Origin: Betaproteobacteria bacterium
Lineage (GTDB): Bacteria; Pseudomonadota; Gammaproteobacteria; Burkholderiales; Thiobacteraceae
Direction: 5' to 3'
NCBI GenBank assembly: GCA_025361165.1
Contig: JANYAU010000152.1
Location: 1-34,394 of the forward strand
DNA: 34,394 nt
Shown here: positions 24,232 through 31,432 of the stretch, piece after piece
Layout of the letters: each line of letters starts with the position of its first letter
Position numbering within the stretch: position 1 is the stretch's first letter
The notes under the pieces: model-generated
What the model saw: the letters and a program-made list of their open reading frames with translations, nothing else
Database searches by the model: none
Told to the model about the DNA's origin: nothing
Position numbers and translations under genes: made by a program

Positions 24232-24540
24232 ATGCGACACTATCAACTGACACCGCGCGTGAGCCTGACACTCAATCCTTGCCGCCCCGCGTTCAAATGT
24301 TTTGCCGGAAAAACCAACCGGCTCGCGCTCTATAGCATGAGCTTGTGCGGCGTTGAAATGAATCTCTACGTCGCGCGTAACTGGGCTTATAACGCTTGGG
24401 AAGACACGCCGGCAGTCACCGAACCGATCCCGGCGCCGATTGCGCCATTTGCCGCGCCCGTTCACGCAAGCATCGTGCAGTTTCGGTCATCGCCTGAGCG
24501 ACAGTTACGCCTTCCCCCACCAGCGCATAGCAACCATTAA
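24232..24540 (+). CDS. Unrecognised small ORF downstream of a sigma-54 promoter
   Basis: A 102-codon frame from the ATG at 24232 (MRHYQLTPRVSLTLNPCRPA). A TTG three codons earlier is an alternative start. The first 65 or so codons look protein-like (KTNRLALYSMSLCGVEMNLY, then ARNWAYNAWEDTP), but the last 40 overlap the 3' end of glxK on the other strand and are probably less constrained. There is no good Shine-Dalgarno. I do not recognise the family. The main reason to list it is the sigma-54-type promoter 36 bases upstream. It may instead be a non-coding transcript. Confidence 0.3.
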   Translation: MRHYQLTPRVSLTLNPCRPAFKCFAGKTNRLALYSMSLCGVEMNLYVARNWAYNAWEDTPAVTEPIPAPIAPFAAPVHASIVQFRSSPERQLRLPPPAHSNH

Positions 24541-25549
24541 ATACCTGTTCCAGCGCGGTCCGGCTAGATGCCTCGATCGCGCCGGAGAGTAGCGACACTG
24601 GCACGCGCGCCCGGCGGGCATGCTGCGCCACCACCAGCGGCAATTTTCCATGTAAGGTTTGCGCGTCGGATTTTCCCTCGCCGGTGATGACCCAATCCGC
24701 ATCTTGCAAAGCCGCATCCAATTGCATTAATTCGCACACCACCTCCGCACCGGGGCGGCGTTGCGCGCCAAGCAGCAAGAACGCGTAACCCAAGCCACCC
24801 GCCGCGCCCGCACCCGCCTGCTGTGACACCGCACCTCCAGCCCAGGCATCGCACAGTTGCGCGAGGTGAGCGAGCCGCGCATCGAGGGTCGGCACATCTT
24901 CGGCACGCACCTCCTTTTGCGGCCCGAAAGTGGCTGTCGCGCCATTAGCGCCACACAAGGGATTATCGACATCGGTCATCAAGACGATTTCGCTAGCTGC
25001 TAACCTCGCATCCAAATTCGAGAAATCGGCGTGATGCAGCAGCGCTAATCCTTGGGGTGTCGGCGCAATCTCTGCGTCCGATTGATCGAGCCATTTCACA
25101 CCCAGCGCCGCGAGCACCCCCGCTCCGCCGTCGTTGGTGCTGGAGCCACCCAAGCCGATCATGAAGCGGCGCACATTCCGCTCTAAACAATGCCGCATTA
25201 GTTCACCTAAACCGCGCGTCGAACGTTGCATCACATTGCTATTCCCGGCCTGAGTCAGACCCACGACTTGTGCTGCTTCCAATATCGCGATGCGGCCATT
25301 AGCATCATCGAACAAACCGTAGGCGGCGCTAACCGCTTCACCCTGCGTGCCTGTTACCAAGGCCGTACAACGCTCGCCCTGTGTGGCGGACAAAATAGCA
25401 TCGAGCGTACCCTCGCCGCCATCGGCCAGCGGCATGAGTTGAAGTATTGCATCGGGGAGGATTTGGCGGATGCCGGCGGCTATCGCGCCTGCGGCATCGG
25501 TGGCGGACAAGGTGCCCTTGAAGGAGTCCGGCGCGATGATGATTTTCAA
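24416..25549 (-). CDS. glxK: Glycerate 2-kinase (GlxK/GarK type)
   Basis: A 377-residue kinase of the class II glycerate kinase family, starting MKIIIAPDSFKGTLSATDAA. It phosphorylates D-glycerate to 2-phosphoglycerate with ATP, feeding glyoxylate- or serine-derived carbon into lower glycolysis. Family motifs include LMPLADGGEGTLDAI, FMIGLGGSSTNDGGAGVLAA, MTDVDNPLCGANGATATFGP and the C-terminal DWVITGEGKSDAQTLHGKLP. Length and motif order are normal. It follows the hydroxyacid dehydrogenase and GarR genes on the same strand, whose products generate its substrate. A palindromic repeat of about 160 bases separates it from the dehydrogenase. Confidence 0.94.
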   Translation of the reverse strand: MKIIIAPDSFKGTLSATDAAGAIAAGIRQILPDAILQLMPLADGGEGTLDAILSATQGERCTALVTGTQGEAVSAAYGLFDDANGRIAILEAAQVVGLTQAGNSNVMQRSTRGLGELMRHCLERNVRRFMIGLGGSSTNDGGAGVLAALGVKWLDQSDAEIAPTPQGLALLHHADFSNLDARLAASEIVLMTDVDNPLCGANGATATFGPQKEVRAEDVPTLDARLAHLAQLCDAWAGGAVSQQAGAGAAGGLGYAFLLLGAQRRPGAEVVCELMQLDAALQDADWVITGEGKSDAQTLHGKLPLVVAQHARRARVPVSLLSGAIEASSRTALEQVFNGCYALVGEGVTVAQAMTETARCLRERARQMAQSAPGSVR

Positions 25550-25590
25550 AGTGGGGCGCTCATGATTGACGGAAAGGGTAAAGATTTCTC

Positions 25591-25751
25591 ACCACGGAGT
25601 ACAAAGAGGAACCCAAATGCAAAAAGCGATAACCGCGAAGGACGCAAAGGTACGCGAAGTAAACCCGTTCTTGATTTTCCTTTGCGTACCTTTGCGTCCT
25701 TCGTGGTGAAATGTTTCTGCTTTACTCCGTGTCCTCTGTGTACTCCGTGGT
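25591..25751. repeat. Long palindromic repeat, copy 1
   Basis: Outer arms ACCACGGAGTAC (25591) and TACTCCGTGGT (25741-25751) enclose inner arms GGACGCAAAGGTACGC and GCGTACCTTTGCGTCC around an asymmetric centre (AAGTAAACCCGTTCTTG...). The flanks align with the reverse complement of copy 2 at 26728-26880, while the centre has the same orientation in both. Repeats of this kind are common intergenic palindromes in environmental bacteria; their function is unknown. Confidence 0.75.
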
Positions 25752-25761
25752 GCAAAGGCTT

Positions 25762-26712
25762 TCAGGCCACGCGATTGCGCGGACTGCCGGCGACGAAAGC
25801 CTCGATATTCTCCACCAATTGATCGGCGAGTATCTGCATCGCCTCGCAACTGCTCCACGCGACATGTGGCGTGAGAATAAAGTTTGGCAAATCTAAATCC
25901 AACAAACGATTGCCCGCGCGCGGCGGCTCGGCCGAGAGCACGTCAAAGCCCGCACCGGCGATGCGCCCGGTTTTCAACGCCACCTCCAATGCAGCTTCGT
26001 CCACTAAGCCACCGCGCGCGGTGTTGATCAGCAAGGCGCTGCGTTTCATTAAATTGAATTCGCGCTCAGCGATGAGATGGCGTGTCGCATCGCTGAGCGG
26101 CGCATGCAGGGTAATCACATCCGCATCGCGCAATACGCTATCGAATGCGGTGTATCCGGTGCGTACACTCGCTGCGCCTTTGTGTTCGGCCAGCAGCACG
26201 TGCATACCGAAGGCTAGTGCGAGCTGCGCCACGGCTTGCCCCAGCACACCGCCGCCGACGATGCCCAAGGTGCTGCCATGCAGATCGTTTATTGGCTGGG
26301 TAAAGAGACAGAATTGTTCCGCTTGTTGCCACAGGCCGTGCTGCAAATCTTGGCGCCATGCCAACAAGTTGCGGCGCAGCGCCAGCATAAGCATGAACAC
26401 ATGCTCCGGCACGGTATGCACCGCGTAGTTGCGGATGTTGGAAACGACGATGCCATGTTCCCGGCAATAGGCCAGGTCGATGTTGTCCGTGCCGGTGGCC
26501 GCGGCAGCGATCATTTTAATCTGCGGCGCTCGCGCCAGAATTTCCCCTGACAGCTTGACCTTGTTGCTAATCGCAATGGTTGCGTCTTTTAAATGCGCCA
26601 ATACTTGCTCGGGCTGGGTCTGCTCGAAATCTTGCCAGCGATGCGCAAAGTTGGGGGTGCGCATATTGGCGATCAGGCTCTTGCGATCGAGAAAGACAAT
26701 GTGTTGAGTCAT
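25762..26712 (-). CDS. D-2-hydroxyacid dehydrogenase (hydroxypyruvate reductase/glycerate dehydrogenase-like)
   Basis: A 316-residue NAD(P)-dependent dehydrogenase, starting MTQHIVFLDRKSL. The Rossmann motif GIVGGGVLGQAV lies around residue 150. The family's catalytic triad is visible: Arg in LLINTARGGLVDE, Glu in DVLSAEPP and His in ILTPHVAWSS. Position beside garR and glxK suggests that it reduces hydroxypyruvate (or glyoxylate) to D-glycerate (or glycolate). Other 2-ketoacids are possible, since this family is broad. The gene is flanked on both sides by inverted copies of a palindromic repeat, which may give it a transcription unit of its own. Confidence 0.88.
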   Translation of the reverse strand: MTQHIVFLDRKSLIANMRTPNFAHRWQDFEQTQPEQVLAHLKDATIAISNKVKLSGEILARAPQIKMIAAAATGTDNIDLAYCREHGIVVSNIRNYAVHTVPEHVFMLMLALRRNLLAWRQDLQHGLWQQAEQFCLFTQPINDLHGSTLGIVGGGVLGQAVAQLALAFGMHVLLAEHKGAASVRTGYTAFDSVLRDADVITLHAPLSDATRHLIAEREFNLMKRSALLINTARGGLVDEAALEVALKTGRIAGAGFDVLSAEPPRAGNRLLDLDLPNFILTPHVAWSSCEAMQILADQLVENIEAFVAGSPRNRVA

Positions 26713-26727
26713 GGAAATTCTTTTCTC

Positions 26728-26880
26728 ACCACGGAGGACACGGAGTAAAGCTGAAGCATTTCACCGCGAAGGACGCAAAGGTACGCGAAGTAAACCCGCT
26801 CTTGTTTTTCCTTTGCGTACCTTTGCGTCCTTCGCGGTTATCATTTTTTGCACTTAAATTTCCTCTGTGTACTCCGTGGT
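26728..26880. repeat. Long palindromic repeat, copy 2 (inverted)
   Basis: It starts ACCACGGAGGACACGGAGTAA and ends TCTGTGTACTCCGTGGT. The inner arms GGACGCAAAGGTACGC and GCGTACCTTTGCGTCC are identical to those of copy 1. It lies between garR and the hydroxyacid dehydrogenase and is close to the dehydrogenase's ribosome binding region. Confidence 0.75.
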
Positions 26881-26894
26881 TCAAGCTTTTAATA

Positions 26895-27779
26895 TCAACG
26901 CTCCACTCCCGACATGCGCTCGACGATCTTCATCACCGCCGCCGAATCGGATTCCGCATCCCCCGTGCCCATGAGCGCGTTCATGTGTTGCATCACCAGT
27001 GCCGCAGCAGGCAGCGCCAAGCCCAATTCTTGCGCCGTCTGCATCACGATGTTCATATCTTTCTGGTGCAGCTTGGTTTTAAAACCGGGCTGGTAGTTAT
27101 TGTCCAGCATGCGCTTGCCGTGCACGTCGAGAATACGGCTGGCAGCGAAGCCGCCCAGCAAGGCCTCGCGCACTTTAGCCACGTCCACGCCGCTTTTGCG
27201 CGCGAAGGTGAGCGCTTCCGCCACGGCCTCAATAGTCACGCCCACCACGATCTGGTTGCACGCTTTAGCGACTTGACCGGCGCCGTTATCGCCGATATGC
27301 ACGATGTTCTTGCCCATGCATTCGAACAAGGGCCGCACCCGTTCAAATACCTCCGGCTTACCGCCAACCATAATCGACAGCGTGCCGTTGATGGCCCCCA
27401 CATCGCCGCCGGAAACCGGCGCATCGAGCATCGCGATGCCGCGCTCCGCCAAGCGCGCCGCATAATGCCGGGTTGCGGTCGGCGAAATCGTACTCATATC
27501 CACCACCACCGAGCCGGGTTTCGCACCCTGCGCCACGCCCCCCTCGGCAAACAGCACTTGTTTCACGTCATGCGTATCCGACACCATGATAAAAATCACG
27601 TCGGCCTGCGCTGCTGCCTCCGCCGCCGTCGCATAGGAAGCACAACCAAGCTGCGCCAGCGGCACCATCGACTCCGCACGCCGGGCATGGACGAATAGCC
27701 TGTGCCCGGCTTTGTGTAAGTTGTGGGCCATGGGCTTGCCCATGATGCCGAGACCAATGAATCCGATATTTTTTGCCAC
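26895..27779 (-). CDS. garR: Tartronate semialdehyde reductase (2-hydroxy-3-oxopropionate reductase)
   Basis: A 294-residue beta-hydroxyacid dehydrogenase that reduces tartronate semialdehyde to D-glycerate with NAD(P)H. The GTG start at 27779 (VAKNIGFIGLGIMGKPMAHN) has AGGAGGG seven bases upstream; the frame is open much further but overlaps mmsA. Motifs are the dinucleotide fold GFIGLGIMG, the substrate-binding LDAPVSGGDVGAINGTLSIM and the catalytic Lys in GQVAKACNQIVVG. The region LLGGFAASRILDVHGKRML with PGFKTKLHQKD resembles GarR/GlxR more than 3-hydroxyisobutyrate dehydrogenase (MmsB), although MmsB remains possible beside mmsA. The product is the substrate of GlxK. Confidence 0.85.
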   Translation of the reverse strand: MAKNIGFIGLGIMGKPMAHNLHKAGHRLFVHARRAESMVPLAQLGCASYATAAEAAAQADVIFIMVSDTHDVKQVLFAEGGVAQGAKPGSVVVDMSTISPTATRHYAARLAERGIAMLDAPVSGGDVGAINGTLSIMVGGKPEVFERVRPLFECMGKNIVHIGDNGAGQVAKACNQIVVGVTIEAVAEALTFARKSGVDVAKVREALLGGFAASRILDVHGKRMLDNNYQPGFKTKLHQKDMNIVMQTAQELGLALPAAALVMQHMNALMGTGDAESDSAAVMKIVERMSGVER

Positions 27780-27807
27780 GCTATTACCCTCCTGCTTTCG
27801 CCATTTT

Positions 27808-29310
27808 CTATCCGAGTGCCGGCATCGCCAAGGTCGCGGCGCTGTGTTCCTCGGGTGCGGGCCAACGGCTGGTAACGACTTTGCTACGCGTATAAAAATT
27901 GACGCCTTCCATGCCATGCATATGCAAATCGCCGAACAAAGAAGCCTTCCAGCCGCCGAAAGAGAAAAACGCCATCGGCACTGGAATCGGTACATTAATG
28001 CCCACCATGCCGACCTCGATTTCATTTTCGAAGCGCCGCGCCCAATGCCCGGAGCGCGTGAATACCGCCGTGCCATTGCCATACGGATTGCGGTTAATCA
28101 GGCGCACCGCGTCGTCGAAAGTATTGGCGCGCAATACAATCAGTACCGGGCCAAAAATTTCTTCTTGGTAAATGGTCATGTCAGTTGTCACGTGATCGAA
28201 CAACGTGGGGCCGACAAAAAATCCCTGCTCGCATCCTGGCACAGTTAAACCGCGCCCATCCAGAGCGAGCGTTGCGCCCTGCGCCACGCCGCTATCGATC
28301 AGGCTCACGATACGATCGCGATGCGCCCCGGAAATAACAGGGCCCATATCTATCCCAGGCTGATTGCCCGCACCCACTTTGAGGCCCGCCACTTTCTGCT
28401 GCAACAGCGCCAACAAAGCGTCTCCCGCCGAGCCCACCGCCACCACCGTAGAAATGGCCATGCAGCGCTCACCCGCCGAGCCATAGGCCGCACCGACGAT
28501 GGCATCGGCGGTAAAGGCCATATCGGCATCCGGCATCACCAGTGCGTGATTTTTCGCGCCGCCCAGGGCTTGCACGCGCTTGCCGTGACGCGCGCCCGTT
28601 TCATACACATACTTGGCCACTGGCGTGGAACCGACGAAGGATATTGCGCCGACATCGGGATGCGTGAGTAGCGCATCCACCGCCTCTTTATCCCCGGTAA
28701 TCACATTCATCACGCCATCCGGTAAACCCGCTTCCGTGAACAAGGCCGCCATTTTTAGGCTGCATGAGGGCACTTTCTCTGAGGGTTTGAGGACGAATGT
28801 ATTGCCGCAAGCGATCGCGACCGGGAACATCCACAAGGGCACCATCGCCGGAAAATTAAAGGGCGTAATTCCCACGCACACGCCCACTGGCTGCAACAGA
28901 GAATGACAGTCAACGCCGCGCCCGACATCCTCCGCCTGTTCGCCCTTCAACAAATGCGGCACGCCGCTGGCGAATTCAATCACTTCGATGCCACGTTGCA
29001 CGGAACCAGCGGCATCGGCCAAAGTCTTCCCGTGTTCTTCGGAAGCGAGCCGCGCCAACTCATCGCGATTTTTTTCCATCAGTTCGCGAAAGCGCGTCAG
29101 GATGCGCGCGCGACGCAAAGGCGTGGTCGCGCGCCATGCCGGAAAAGCCGCTTTCGCTGCCGCTACTGCGGCATTCACATCCTCGCTATTGGCCAGCGGC
29201 GCTTGGCGCACGATTTCGCCGGTCGCCGGATTGGCAATATCGGCCAGCCGGGTGCTGGCGGCGGATCGGGCTTGGCCGTTGATCCACAATGACAGAACGG
29301 GTTGCGTCAT
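27808..29310 (-). CDS. mmsA: Methylmalonate/malonate-semialdehyde dehydrogenase (CoA-acylating)
   Basis: A 500-residue aldehyde dehydrogenase of the MmsA group, which converts methylmalonate or malonate semialdehyde plus CoA and NAD+ to propionyl- or acetyl-CoA. The oxyanion and cofactor motif VGVCVGITPFNFPAMVPLWM, the FVGSTPVAKYVYE segment and the catalytic Cys in YGSAGERCMAIS are present. The C-terminal VPMAFFSFGGWKASLFGDLH is typical. The ATG overlaps the upstream MFS stop as ATGA. MmsA normally works in valine, inositol or beta-alanine breakdown; here it sits with D-glycerate genes, so its substrate in this pathway is uncertain. Confidence 0.92.
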   Translation of the reverse strand: MTQPVLSLWINGQARSAASTRLADIANPATGEIVRQAPLANSEDVNAAVAAAKAAFPAWRATTPLRRARILTRFRELMEKNRDELARLASEEHGKTLADAAGSVQRGIEVIEFASGVPHLLKGEQAEDVGRGVDCHSLLQPVGVCVGITPFNFPAMVPLWMFPVAIACGNTFVLKPSEKVPSCSLKMAALFTEAGLPDGVMNVITGDKEAVDALLTHPDVGAISFVGSTPVAKYVYETGARHGKRVQALGGAKNHALVMPDADMAFTADAIVGAAYGSAGERCMAISTVVAVGSAGDALLALLQQKVAGLKVGAGNQPGIDMGPVISGAHRDRIVSLIDSGVAQGATLALDGRGLTVPGCEQGFFVGPTLFDHVTTDMTIYQEEIFGPVLIVLRANTFDDAVRLINRNPYGNGTAVFTRSGHWARRFENEIEVGMVGINVPIPVPMAFFSFGGWKASLFGDLHMHGMEGVNFYTRSKVVTSRWPAPEEHSAATLAMPALG

Positions 29311-30629
29311 TTCGTACTCCTGATTCCATGCGCTAAGTTAACGTAGCGGCAATGCGTTTCGCGGATGCCCCAGGCACCCCACAATCCCACCACGGCGAAA
29401 GCCAGCATGATGCTAAGTCCCGTCTGGTAATTGTGCGCGGAATACACGCGTGCGCCTTCCACGATTTTTCCATCCCAGCCGCGATCCATTACCCAACCCA
29501 CCAGCGGTTGCAAGATGCCCGCGCCGAGAAAAGCACCGGTGTTGATAAGACTGGTCGCCATGCCGGACAACGCGGGCGGATTGACTTCCTTGACGCACGC
29601 CCAGGTGAGCGTGAAGCCGGCCGCTCCTACGCCCATCAGCATGAATAACACATAATTCAGCGCCGGGGATAAGGTCACACCGAAAGCGATGGGAAGCCAG
29701 CACAGCACGTACAGCGACAAGGCCCCGAGAATAACCGGACGTCGTTTGCCGATACGATCCGACAATGCGCCGATCAACAATGACGCCACCGCAAACGACA
29801 AAAGCAACAAAGTGGTATAACCGGAAGCCTCGGCCTTGTGCATCCCATACACATCGCGCAGATAGGGCACGGCCCACAAACCGGCGAACGCGAAGAAAGT
29901 CCCGCCTATGCCTAAATTCGGCCAGAAGCCGGGCCAGGTGGCGCGGTTCTTTGCCACCGTGACCAAACCATCGAACCAATGGCCGGTGTGTGGGGGATGC
30001 GCGGCTTCGCCATCCAACTCGCGCATCGACGGCAAACCCGCCTCGCCCGGGTGGCTGCGCACCAGAAACCAAACCAGCACGGCCAACAGCAGCGAATAAA
30101 CACCGACACCGGCAAACACATTGCGCCAAGAAGTCTGCGCTACCAGCCAAGTCAAGGGCGCAGCGGCGAGCACGGCGCCGAGGTTGCCTAAAAACAAAGA
30201 GAGTCCACCCACGGTGCCGAAGTGACGATCATGAAACCAAACCGTGTTTAGCTTCATCAAAGAAATGAACATGAAGGACACGCCGAGTCCCACGGCGAAA
30301 CGCCCCACTGACGCCATGGCCAACGTATCCGCCCCAGCGAAGAGCAGCGAGCCGATGCCAGCAATGGCGCAACCCACCGCGACAATCCGGCGTACGCCGA
30401 GCGTGTCTGCCATCACGCCCACCGGAATTTGCATCGCCATATAAATATAAAAATAGCTCGCGGAGAGCGCGCCCAGCGCCACGCCGCTGGCGTTGAAGGC
30501 GCGCTGCAGATCGGTGGCGATGGAAGCGGGCGCCATGCGATGAAAATAAGCCAGCATGTATCCCAACATCACCAGCACATAGCTGAGCCAACGCAAATGG
30601 CGCATGCGAGGATGAAGCGGTTTTGTCAT
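29307..30629 (-). CDS. MFS transporter
   Basis: A 440-residue major facilitator protein with about twelve membrane helices, starting MTKPLHPRMRHLRWLSYVLV. The loop 2-3 motif GVMADTLGVRRIVAVG and the corresponding loop 8-9 motif GALSDRIGKRRPVILGA are clear. GAGAT lies close before the ATG. Co-translation with mmsA (ATGA overlap) implies uptake or export of an intermediate of the same pathway, perhaps a small carboxylate such as glycerate, but the substrate cannot be read from sequence. Confidence 0.87.
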   Translation of the reverse strand: MTKPLHPRMRHLRWLSYVLVMLGYMLAYFHRMAPASIATDLQRAFNASGVALGALSASYFYIYMAMQIPVGVMADTLGVRRIVAVGCAIAGIGSLLFAGADTLAMASVGRFAVGLGVSFMFISLMKLNTVWFHDRHFGTVGGLSLFLGNLGAVLAAAPLTWLVAQTSWRNVFAGVGVYSLLLAVLVWFLVRSHPGEAGLPSMRELDGEAAHPPHTGHWFDGLVTVAKNRATWPGFWPNLGIGGTFFAFAGLWAVPYLRDVYGMHKAEASGYTTLLLLSFAVASLLIGALSDRIGKRRPVILGALSLYVLCWLPIAFGVTLSPALNYVLFMLMGVGAAGFTLTWACVKEVNPPALSGMATSLINTGAFLGAGILQPLVGWVMDRGWDGKIVEGARVYSAHNYQTGLSIMLAFAVVGLWGAWGIRETHCRYVNLAHGIRSTK

Positions 30630-30699
30630 CGATATCTCATGGTAATGGTGGCGCGTGGGATGGATTGAAAATCCGCGCTACTCAGTGGCCACGTTTCGC

Positions 30700-31422
30700 T
30701 TAATGCGCCACGCCAAGATACGCCGCCCTCACCGCCGGGTCGTCGCATAGTTGTTGCGCCGGGCCGTGACAGGCGATGCGGCCGTTTTCCAGCACGTAAC
30801 CATAATCGGCGACCTGGAGCGCCGCGGCGGCAAACTGTTCGACTAGCAACATGGTGATGCCGTGCGCCTTGAGTTGAGCGATAGTACGGAACACTTCTTG
30901 CACCAACATCGGCGCTAAGCCCATGGACGGTTCGTCGAGTAACAATACATCCGGGTTGAGCATCAATGCCCGGCCCATCGCCAACATCTGCTGCTCGCCA
31001 CCCGAGAGGGTGCCCGCAGTTTGGTTGCGTCGCTCTTTTAAACGCGGGAACATTTCGAAGATTTTTTTCAGATCGCCGGGCACATCGCCTTTGGGCCGGC
31101 CGAAAGTCAAACGCGGAAACGCGCCCATTAACAAATTATCCGTCACACTCAGCGTGGCAAACACGCGCCGCCCCTCCGGCGAATGCGCGACCCCGGCTTT
31201 GGTAATTTTATGCGCAGGCAAGCCGGTAATATTTTTTTCGCCCAATCGGATCTCGCCACCCACGGGTTTGATCATGCCGGAAACCGCGCGCATGGTGGTG
31301 GTCTTGCCTGCACCGTTGGATCCGATCAGGGTCACTACCTTGCCCTTCGGCACGTCGATGGAAATGCCGTGCAGCACTTGCACTTTACCGTAAGCAGCAA
31401 CCAAATCTTTAATCATCAGCAT
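30700..31422 (-). CDS. livF: Branched-chain amino acid-type ABC transporter ATPase LivF
   Basis: A 240-residue ATPase starting MLMIKDLVAAYGKVQVLHGI, with AAGGAG six bases upstream. Motifs are Walker A GSNGAGKTTT, the LivF-typical HSPEGRRVFATLSVTDNLLM, the signature LSGGEQQMLAMGRAL, Walker B VLLLDEPSMGLAP and the C-terminal RAAYLG. It energises uptake through LivH and the LivM-LivG fusion, starting ten bases after the fusion gene. HAAT-family importers take branched-chain or other amino acids, amides, urea or small carboxylates; the substrate here is unknown. Confidence 0.94.
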   Translation of the reverse strand: MLMIKDLVAAYGKVQVLHGISIDVPKGKVVTLIGSNGAGKTTTMRAVSGMIKPVGGEIRLGEKNITGLPAHKITKAGVAHSPEGRRVFATLSVTDNLLMGAFPRLTFGRPKGDVPGDLKKIFEMFPRLKERRNQTAGTLSGGEQQMLAMGRALMLNPDVLLLDEPSMGLAPMLVQEVFRTIAQLKAHGITMLLVEQFAAAALQVADYGYVLENGRIACHGPAQQLCDDPAVRAAYLGVAH

Positions 31423-31432
31423 GTCACTCTCC

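Noticed and set aside
24154-24465. 103-codon minus-strand frame downstream of glxK
   Set aside because: It overlaps the glxK end in another frame, has no ribosome binding site and runs through the sigma-54 promoter.
25226-25822. 198-codon plus-strand frame across glxK start and repeat copy 1
   Set aside because: Part is antisense to glxK and part is repeat sequence; no start signal.
25585-26885. Palindromic repeats considered as a CRISPR array
   Set aside because: Only two copies, inverted and 1 kb apart, with internal palindromes and no regularly spaced unique spacers.
26580-27698. 372-codon plus-strand frame crossing the palindromic repeat and antisense to garR
   Set aside because: It reads through a repeat and the complement of two conserved genes; no recognisable domain.
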